From NCBI RefSeq assembly GCF_000725125.1, contig NZ_JFCB01000024.1:52255-116254 (forward strand): 64,000 nt of DNA, in the 5' to 3' direction. This DNA is from Streptomyces toyocaensis. GTDB lineage: Bacteria > Actinomycetota > Actinomycetes > Streptomycetales > Streptomycetaceae. The translations under genes were made by a program, and so were the position numbers. The notes beneath the pieces were generated by a model. It was not told the DNA's origin. It ran no database searches and was given only the letters and a program-made list of their open reading frames with translations. Within the stretch, counting starts at the first letter, position 1; the number at the start of each line of letters is the position of its first letter. Shown here piece by piece: positions 58,488 to 64,000 of the stretch.

Positions 58488-59981
58488 ATGACGAGCAGCA
58501 CCGAGACCACCGCCACCACCCCGCAGGTAGCGGTCAACGACATCGGTAACGAGGAAGCCTTCCTCGCCGCGATCGACGAGACGATCAAGTACTTCAACGA
58601 CGGCGACATCGTCGACGGCGTCATCGTGAAGGTCGACCGGGACGAGGTCCTGCTCGACATCGGTTACAAGACCGAAGGCGTGATCCCGAGCCGTGAGCTC
58701 TCGATCAAGCACGACGTCGACCCCAACGAGGTCGTCGCCGTCGGTGACGAGATCGAAGCCCTTGTTCTCCAGAAGGAGGACAAGGAAGGCCGCCTGATCC
58801 TCTCGAAGAAGCGCGCCCAGTACGAGCGTGCCTGGGGCACCATCGAGAAGATCAAGGAAGAGGACGGGATCGTCACCGGTACCGTCATCGAGGTCGTCAA
58901 GGGTGGTCTCATCCTCGACATCGGCCTCCGTGGCTTCCTCCCGGCCTCCCTGGTCGAGATGCGTCGCGTTCGCGACCTCCAGCCCTACGTGGGCAAGGAG
59001 CTCGAGGCCAAGATCATCGAGCTGGACAAGAACCGCAACAACGTGGTCCTGTCCCGCCGCGCCTGGCTCGAGCAGACCCAGTCCGAGGTCCGCCAGACCT
59101 TCCTCACCACCCTCCAGAAGGGGCAGGTGCGGTCCGGCGTCGTCTCCTCGATCGTCAACTTCGGTGCCTTCGTGGACCTGGGTGGCGTCGACGGTCTGGT
59201 CCACGTCTCCGAGCTGTCCTGGAAGCACATCGACCACCCCTCCGAGGTCGTCGAGGTCGGCCAGGAGGTCACGGTCGAGGTCCTCGACGTCGACATGGAC
59301 CGCGAGCGCGTCTCCCTGTCGCTGAAGGCGACCCAGGAAGACCCGTGGCAGCAGTTCGCCCGCACCCACCAGATCGGCCAGGTCGTGCCCGGCAAGGTCA
59401 CGAAGCTGGTTCCGTTCGGTGCGTTCGTCCGCGTGGACGAGGGCATCGAGGGTCTGGTCCACATCTCCGAGCTGGCCGAGCGCCACGTGGAGATCCCGGA
59501 GCAGGTCGTCCAGGTCAACGACGAGATCTTCGTCAAGGTCATCGACATCGACCTCGAGCGCCGTCGCATCAGCCTCTCGCTGAAGCAGGCCAACGAGGCC
59601 TTCGGCGCCGACCCGTCGACGGTCGAGTTCGACCCGACCCTGTACGGCATGGCCGCGTCCTACGACGACCAGGGCAACTACATCTACCCCGAGGGCTTCG
59701 ACCCCGAGACCAACGACTGGCTCGAGGGCTACGAGACCCAGCGCGAGGCGTGGGAGACCCAGTACGCCGAGGCGCAGCAGCGCTTCGAGCAGCACCAGGC
59801 GCAGGTCATCAAGTCCCGCGAGGCGGACGAGAAGGCCGCCGCCGAGGGTGGCGAGGCCGCCGCTCCGGCCGCGTCCGGTGGCGGTTCGTACTCCTCCGAG
59901 GGTGGCGACCAGTCCGGCGCGCTGGCCTCGGACGAGGCGCTCGCCGCTCTGCGCGAGAAGCTGGCGGGCGGTCAGAGCTGA
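58488..59981 (+). CDS. rpsA: 30S ribosomal protein S1
   Basis: A 497-residue S1 with four OB-fold S1 repeats (approximately residues 30-105, 118-188, 203-275 and 288-362), the actinobacterial number against six in E. coli. Typical repeat endings are seen: DEVLLDIGYKTEGVIP, GLILDIGLRGFLPASL, GAFVDLGGVDGLVHVSELSWKH and GAFVRVDEGIEGLVHISELAERH. A C-terminal Glu/Gln/Ala-rich tail follows. It binds mRNA and starts translation on structured leaders. Its own leader is structured and covers its ribosome-binding site. The leaderless mRNAs elsewhere in the window would not depend on it in the same way. Confidence 0.97.
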   Translation: MTSSTETTATTPQVAVNDIGNEEAFLAAIDETIKYFNDGDIVDGVIVKVDRDEVLLDIGYKTEGVIPSRELSIKHDVDPNEVVAVGDEIEALVLQKEDKEGRLILSKKRAQYERAWGTIEKIKEEDGIVTGTVIEVVKGGLILDIGLRGFLPASLVEMRRVRDLQPYVGKELEAKIIELDKNRNNVVLSRRAWLEQTQSEVRQTFLTTLQKGQVRSGVVSSIVNFGAFVDLGGVDGLVHVSELSWKHIDHPSEVVEVGQEVTVEVLDVDMDRERVSLSLKATQEDPWQQFARTHQIGQVVPGKVTKLVPFGAFVRVDEGIEGLVHISELAERHVEIPEQVVQVNDEIFVKVIDIDLERRRISLSLKQANEAFGADPSTVEFDPTLYGMAASYDDQGNYIYPEGFDPETNDWLEGYETQREAWETQYAEAQQRFEQHQAQVIKSREADEKAAAEGGEAAAPAASGGGSYSSEGGDQSGALASDEALAALREKLAGGQS

Positions 59982-60009
59982 ACGCTCTGAGCTGACGCAC
60001 AGCCGTTGA

Positions 60010-60044
60010 CCGAGGGGCCGCACCTTCTGGGTGCGGCCCCTCGG
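60010..60044 (+). terminator. Terminator after rpsA
   Basis: Arms 60010-60024 and 60030-60044 pair perfectly over 15 bp, loop TTCTG. Confidence 0.8.
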
Positions 60045-60125
60045 TGCGTGCGGTCCTCCCAGGCCGGGGAATGCCGGTGTCGCGTGCCACGTTGTGGTGT
60101 ACGAACACGAGGAGGAGCGGTCACT

Positions 60126-61064
60126 GTGCTTGATCCGCAGGGTTTGTACGCATGGGAGCCGAAGGGGCTCGGCGTCGTCGACATGGCGCTGGCCCAGGAG
60201 TCGGCCGGACTTGTCATGCTCTACCACTTCGACGGATACATCGACGCGGGCGAGACCGGGGACCAGATCGTGGACCGGCTGCTCGACTCGCTGCCCCACC
60301 AGGTCGTGGCCCGGTTCGACCACGACCGGCTCGTCGACTACCGGGCCCGGCGCCCGCTGCTGACCTTCACCCGCGACCGCTGGACCGACTACGAGGTGCC
60401 CGCCATCGAGGTGCACCTCGTCCAGGACGCCACCGGGGCGCCCTTCCTGCTGCTCTCCGGGCCGGAGCCGGACGTCGAGTGGGAGCGCTTCGCCGCGGCC
60501 GTCCAGCAGATCGTGGAGCGGCTGGGCGTACGCCTGTCGGTGAACTTCCACGGCATTCCCATGGGCGTCCCGCACACCCGCCCCGTGGGCATCACCCCGC
60601 ACGGCAACCGCACCGACCTCGTCCCCGCGAGCAACAGCCCCTTCGACGAGGCGCAGGTGCCCGGCAGCGCCGAAGCCCTCGTCGAGTACCGGCTCATGCA
60701 GGCCGGGCACGACGTCCTGGGCGTGGCGGCCCACGTGCCGCACTACATCGCCCGCTCCCCGTACCCGGACGCGGCACTGACCGCCCTGGAGACCATCACG
60801 GCCGCCACCGGCCTGGTGCTGCCCGGTGTCGCGCACTCGCTGCGCACCGACGCGCACCGCACCCAGACCGAGATCGACCGCCAGATCCGGGAGGGCGACG
60901 ACGAGCTCACCGCCCTCGTCCAGGGCCTCGAGCACCAGTACGACGCCGCCGCGGGCGCGGAGAGCCGGGGCAACATGCTCGCGGAGCCCGTGGAGATCCC
61001 CTCCGCGGACGAGATCGGGCTCGAGTTCGAGCGCTTCCTGGCGGAGCGGGAGGGCGAGAACTGA
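60126..61064 (+). CDS. PAC2 family protein (proteasome-assembly-chaperone-like)
   Basis: A 312-residue protein of the PAC2 family, common in actinobacteria and related in fold to archaeal/eukaryotic proteasome assembly chaperones. Family traits: LVMLYHFDGYIDAGETGDQIVDRLL near the N-terminus, the FDHDRLVDYRARRP block, LLLSGPEPDVEWERFAAAV, GIPMGVPHTRPVG and PHYIARSPYPDAALTAL. The biochemical role is unknown; a link to the actinobacterial proteasome is suspected only. GAGGAGGAG lies ~9 nt before the GTG at 60126. Confidence 0.9.
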   Translation: MLDPQGLYAWEPKGLGVVDMALAQESAGLVMLYHFDGYIDAGETGDQIVDRLLDSLPHQVVARFDHDRLVDYRARRPLLTFTRDRWTDYEVPAIEVHLVQDATGAPFLLLSGPEPDVEWERFAAAVQQIVERLGVRLSVNFHGIPMGVPHTRPVGITPHGNRTDLVPASNSPFDEAQVPGSAEALVEYRLMQAGHDVLGVAAHVPHYIARSPYPDAALTALETITAATGLVLPGVAHSLRTDAHRTQTEIDRQIREGDDELTALVQGLEHQYDAAAGAESRGNMLAEPVEIPSADEIGLEFERFLAEREGEN

Positions 61065-61096
61065 CGCCCCCCGGACCGGGTGCCGACGGCAGGGCC

Positions 61097-61102
61097 TAGG
61101 CT
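61097..61102 (+). promoter_or_regulatory. -10-like hexamer TAGGCT upstream of coaE
   Basis: TAGGCT followed by 7 nt and the coaE ATG at 61110, with no ribosome-binding site. Confidence 0.45.
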
Positions 61103-61109
61103 GCTGGTC

Positions 61110-61730
61110 ATGCTGACAGTGGGCCTGACCGGCGGTATCGGCGCCGGCAAGAGCGAGGTGTCGCGGCTGCTCGTCGAGTGCGGGGCCGTGCTGATCGACG
61201 CGGACCGCATCGCGCGCGAGGTCGTCGAACCCGGCACCCCCGGCCTCGCCGCTGTCGTGGAGGCCTTCGGCGAGGAGGTCCTCACCGCGGACGGCAGTCT
61301 GGACCGGCCGAAGCTCGGCTCCGTCGTCTTCGCCGACGCCGAGAAACGGTCCGTCCTGAACTCCATCGTCCACCCCCTGGTGGGCGCCCGCTCCCGCGAA
61401 CTGGAGGAGGCCGCGGCCGAGGACGCCGTCGTCGTCCACGACGTCCCCCTCCTCACGGAGAACGGTCTCGCTCCCCTGTACGACCTGGTGATCGTCGTGG
61501 ACGCGAGCCCCGAGACCCAGCTCGGCCGGCTCGTGGGCCGGCGCGGCATGACCGAGGAGGACGCACGGGCGCGGATGGCCGCCCAGGCGACCCGCGAGCA
61601 GCGCCGGGCGATCGCGGACATCGTCATCGACAACGACGTCCCCCTCGGCGAGCTGGAACAACGGGTCAAGGACCTGTGGTCCGGGCTCGTCCGCCGCGCG
61701 CGCACGCCCCGGCAGCCCCCTCAGGAATAG
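61110..61730 (+). CDS. coaE: Dephospho-CoA kinase
   Basis: A 206-residue P-loop kinase that phosphorylates dephospho-CoA, the last step of coenzyme A synthesis. Walker A GGIGAGKSEVSRLL, the conserved DADRIAREVVEPG (catalytic Asp and Arg), HPLVGARSRE and VHDVPLLTENGL, and the lid region GRRGMTEEDARARMAAQ are all present. The ATG at 61110 follows TAGGCT. It sits next to rpsA as in many actinobacteria; CoA supply also serves the CoA-dependent enzymes in the 10-12 kb region. Confidence 0.95.
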   Translation: MLTVGLTGGIGAGKSEVSRLLVECGAVLIDADRIAREVVEPGTPGLAAVVEAFGEEVLTADGSLDRPKLGSVVFADAEKRSVLNSIVHPLVGARSRELEEAAAEDAVVVHDVPLLTENGLAPLYDLVIVVDASPETQLGRLVGRRGMTEEDARARMAAQATREQRRAIADIVIDNDVPLGELEQRVKDLWSGLVRRARTPRQPPQE

Positions 61731-61780
61731 CGGACGCGGGACGGGGCGTTGAACCCGTCCAGCGAGGGAAGGATTCCGCC

Positions 61781-62161
61781 GTGCCCGAGACCAGTGGTCC
61801 GTCCGGACGTACGCCGGAGACGCATGTCATCGACTTCCGTGCCGCCGAGCACCTGCTCGCCTCCCGGGACCCGCGGGGCGCGGTCAAGCTGCTCGACGGT
61901 GTGATCGACGTCCACCCCGAGAACACGGCCGCACGCCTGCTGCGTGCCCGCGCCTTCTTCGCCGCGGCCCAGCTGCGGCCCGCCGAGCTGGAATTCTCCC
62001 TCGTCCTGGAGCGCGAGCCGGACAACGCCTTCGCCCACTTCGCGCTCGCCCGCACCTACCAGCGGCAGGGCCGCCCCCATCCGGCCAAGCGCCACTTCCG
62101 GCTGGCGGCGGCACTGGACCCGAACCCGGAGTACCTGAAGGCGGCCCGCTTCGACGGCTGA
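61781..62161 (+). CDS. Small TPR-repeat protein
   Basis: A 126-residue protein with about three tetratricopeptide-like helices pairs: AEHLLASRDPRGAVKLLDGVIDVHPENTAA, ARLLRARAFFAAAQLRPAELEFSLVLEREPDN and AFAHFALARTYQRQGRPHPAKRHFRLAAALDPNPE are described here by position (residues ~22-50, 51-82, 83-114). It likely binds another protein; the partner is unknown. GAGGGAAGGA lies 7 nt before the GTG at 61781. Confidence 0.85.
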   Translation: MPETSGPSGRTPETHVIDFRAAEHLLASRDPRGAVKLLDGVIDVHPENTAARLLRARAFFAAAQLRPAELEFSLVLEREPDNAFAHFALARTYQRQGRPHPAKRHFRLAAALDPNPEYLKAARFDG

Positions 62162-62192
62162 CGGACCCCTGCCGGATCCGCGCCGGGGCCGC

Positions 62193-62447
62193 TCATCCCG
62201 GCGGCCGGTACGGAGGGACATCGGGCCCCGGCTGGTAGTGCGGACCCTGGCGGATGTGCCGGAGGACGACGACCAGGTCGACCGTGACGAGCAGCCACAG
62301 CACCCCGCACGCCAGCGCCCAGCCGGGGTACCCGGCGAGGGCGAACCCCACCGTCCCGGCCACCGTCCAGAGCACGCCCCACACGCTCAGCCAGAACCGC
62401 ATCCGCAGAGCACTGCGCGCGGTCACCGGTTCACTGCCCGTACGCAT
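62193..62447 (-). CDS. DUF6343 family small membrane protein
   Basis: An 84-residue protein MRTGSEPVTARSALRMRFWL with two transmembrane helices (residues ~18-38 and 43-62) and the conserved tail RHIRQGPHYQPGPDVPPY. It matches the Streptomyces DUF6343 family. Function unknown. It is convergent with the TPR gene (31 bp apart) and divergent from the methyltransferase gene. The length is normal for the family. Confidence 0.85.
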   Translation of the reverse strand: MRTGSEPVTARSALRMRFWLSVWGVLWTVAGTVGFALAGYPGWALACGVLWLLVTVDLVVVLRHIRQGPHYQPGPDVPPYRPPG

Positions 62448-62605
62448 CGTCCCTCACCACCGTTCCGCGCCCGGCCTGCGGCCCGCCCGGTCCGGGTGCC
62501 CCGGAAACGGGCGCCTCACCGCCCGGCCGGGCACCGGCGCTCACTCGGACGGGTGAATCAGCGGAGGGTGGGAACGGGCGTACGGACGCGGTCCGTTGGA
62601 CGGAC

Positions 62606-63304
62606 ATGGAGCTGAGAATGCGTGAGGGGTACGAGGGGACGGGCCCCGGGGCGATCACCCCGGACGGCTGTGCGGTGGAGCTCTACTCGCGCCTGCCGGT
62701 GGGAGAGGAGCCGGACGTCATCGCCGCCGCGGTGCCGGCCGGGGCCCGGGTGCTGGAGCTGGGCAGCGGTGTGGGGCGTGTGACCCACGCGCTGCTGGAG
62801 CGCGGCTTCGACGTCACGGCGGTGGACGAGTCCGCGGAGATGCTGGAGCGGGTGCGCGGGGCGCGGACGATATGCGCCCCCATAGAGGAGCTCGACGCCG
62901 GCGAGACGTTCGACGTGGTGCTCCTCGCCTCCTTCCTGGTGCACGCGGGGGACGCCGACGTGCGGCGAGGCATGCTGCGCACCTGTGTACGGCATCTGGC
63001 GCAGGGCGGTTGCGTGCTGATCCAGCGGGAGGGCGCGGACTACCACAGCGATGTGCCGCGTGAGCGGGTCGACCCGGCCGGCTTCACCGTGCGGATCGTG
63101 TCCGCGGAGCCGCTCGGCGACGGGGTGGACTCGGTGCGCGCCGAGTACGTGTTCCCGGACGCGGTCTGGACCCAGACCTTCCGCTCCCGCCCACTGACGA
63201 GGCAGCAGTTCGAGGAGGCGCTCGGGGAGGCGGGGTTGAAGGTGGACCACTACCTGACGGAGGACGGAATGTGGGTGAGAGCGGTTCCGACGGCCGGCCA
63301 CTGA
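62606..63304 (+). CDS. Class I SAM-dependent methyltransferase
   Basis: A 232-residue methyltransferase. Motif I VLELGSGVGRVTHALLERG, the acidic ribose-binding residue in TAVDESAEML, and motif IV FDVVLLASFLVHAGD are clear, followed by LAQGGCVLIQREG. The N-terminal REGYEGTGPGAITPDGCAVELYSRLP is a family trait of small-molecule methyltransferases. Substrate unknown. The ATG at 62606 and one at 62618 (MREGYEG) are both possible. Confidence 0.85.
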   Translation: MELRMREGYEGTGPGAITPDGCAVELYSRLPVGEEPDVIAAAVPAGARVLELGSGVGRVTHALLERGFDVTAVDESAEMLERVRGARTICAPIEELDAGETFDVVLLASFLVHAGDADVRRGMLRTCVRHLAQGGCVLIQREGADYHSDVPRERVDPAGFTVRIVSAEPLGDGVDSVRAEYVFPDAVWTQTFRSRPLTRQQFEEALGEAGLKVDHYLTEDGMWVRAVPTAGH

Positions 63305-63397
63305 GTGAGGAATCCCCGTCGGGGAGCGATGAGTTCACGGGCAAGGGGCGGTCTCTTCCTGTGACAGCAGCACGGACCGCTTCCTCAGGAGATCCCG

Positions 63398-63862
63398 ATG
63401 TCGCAGACCACTCCCCGCGCCACGACCGACGCATCCTCTGCCGCCGCGTCCGCGTCCGCGTCCGCGTCCTCCCGCGGGCGGCGTGCCCGTCTCGCGCTGC
63501 GCGGGCTGCAGGTGCTGCTCGCCCTGTTCTTCGCGGTCGCGAGCGCGCTGCCCAAGCTGATCGCGCACTCCTCCGCCCTCGAGCCCTTTGACGAGATGGG
63601 CTGGGGCAGCGCCGGCATGTACGTCATCGGTGTACTCGAACTCGCGGGCGCCATCGGGCTGTTGGTGCCGGTGCTGCAGTCGGCGGCGGCGACGGGACTG
63701 GCCGCGTTGATGGTGGGCGCGTTCGTCGTGCAGATGACGGTGTTCGACGGCGCGCACGCGGCGACCCCGCTCGTCCTGCTCGTGCCGCTCCTCCTCGTCG
63801 CCCGGGTCCGCCGTGCGCACAACGCGGACCTGCTGCGACTGCTGCTGCGGCGGCAGGGCTGA
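63398..63862 (+). CDS. DoxX family membrane protein
   Basis: A 154-residue protein with a ~30-residue Ser/Ala-rich N-terminal tail (ASSAAASASASASS) encoded by a GC-rich run, then four transmembrane helices of the DoxX/SURF4-like fold (LQVLLALFFAVASALPKL, YVIGVLELAGAIGLLVPVL, ATGLAALMVGAFVVQMTV, LVLLVPLLLVARVRR). DoxX proteins are linked to redox or thiol stress in mycobacteria. AGGAG lies 7 nt before the ATG. Confidence 0.88.
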   Translation: MSQTTPRATTDASSAAASASASASSRGRRARLALRGLQVLLALFFAVASALPKLIAHSSALEPFDEMGWGSAGMYVIGVLELAGAIGLLVPVLQSAAATGLAALMVGAFVVQMTVFDGAHAATPLVLLVPLLLVARVRRAHNADLLRLLLRRQG

Positions 63863-63879
63863 CGGTTCCCCCGGGGGCC

Positions 63880-63920
63880 AGGCCGCTCCCGCCGCCCGGC
63901 CCCCGGGGGCCGGGAGCGGC
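63880..63920. terminator. Terminator after the DoxX gene
   Basis: GGCCGCTCCCG (63880-63890) pairs perfectly over 11 bp with 63910-63920; the enclosed GC-rich part can pair further. Confidence 0.7.
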
Positions 63921-63942
63921 CCGAGGGCCGGGCGCCCGTCCG

Positions 63943-64000
63943 GTCACGGACGTGCGCCGCCGGAGCCCCCGCCACGGGACGTCCGGCCGCCCTTCGTGCC
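63943..64000 (-). CDS. Possible C-terminus of a minus-strand gene cut by the window end
   Basis: A TGA at 63945-63943 closes an open frame reading GTKGGRTSRGGGSGGARP, a Gly/Arg-rich tail. The bidirectional hairpin at 63880 fits a convergent gene pair. Nothing else can be said. Confidence 0.3.

Noticed and set aside
60006..60125. Extended start of the PAC2 gene
   Set aside because: It would overlap the rpsA terminator; GAGGAGGAG is placed for the GTG at 60126.

Overview
The window is high-GC chromosomal DNA of a Streptomyces. Evidence is the extreme G/C at third codon positions, the split his/trp loci with a trpM-like ORF between trpC and trpB, a four-repeat ribosomal protein S1, an actinobacterial HGxxPAAW protein, DUF6343, and a gene order that resembles, from memory, the core of the S. 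coelicolor chromosome. There is no prophage, insertion sequence or CRISPR array; the sequence reads as conserved core with a few accessory insertions.

Layout: (1) 1-8216, histidine/tryptophan biosynthesis: 3' end of hisF, a TIGR03085-like gene on the opposite strand, hisI, trpE, three small membrane-protein genes, then trpC-trpM-trpB-trpA and a terminator. (2) 8231-10127, a membrane-anchored DsbA-like thioredoxin-fold protein and lgt. (3) 10157-17185, a tightly coupled minus-strand operon of six genes: four ADP-ribosylglycohydrolase (DraG/ARH) paralogues, a class III CoA-transferase and a CitE-like lyase. This is the strongest candidate for an undescribed system. (4) 17447-24745, a VIT1/CCC1 metal transporter and gltBD. 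(5) 24757-30384, two GH46 chitosanases (a lipoprotein, and a membrane-anchored one coupled to a rhomboid protease), a VWA protein, a HExxH/zinc-ribbon protein, chorismate mutase and a stand-alone receiver protein. (6) 30442-37630, aminopeptidase N, a Tat-exported 5'-nucleotidase, pyruvate kinase, a tRNA with anticodon CAA, and an ANTAR response regulator. (7) 37641-43391, a branched-chain amino acid ABC transporter operon. (8) 43679-50474, small exported proteins, a thioesterase, a molybdopterin oxidoreductase, and divergent polA. (9) 50475-51211, a repeat-rich stretch without a supported gene. (10) 51212-64000, membrane and cell-wall proteins, hrpB, a methyltransferase lacking a canonical start, rpsA with a structured leader, PAC2 protein, coaE, a TPR protein, a second methyltransferase and a DoxX protein.

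Two themes recur. Many genes start only 5-10 nt after a -10-like hexamer (often TAGGCT) and have no ribosome-binding site, which suggests leaderless mRNAs. Convergent gene pairs are almost always separated by long perfect hairpins that can act as bidirectional terminators. All functional calls come from reading motifs by eye; no database search was run.
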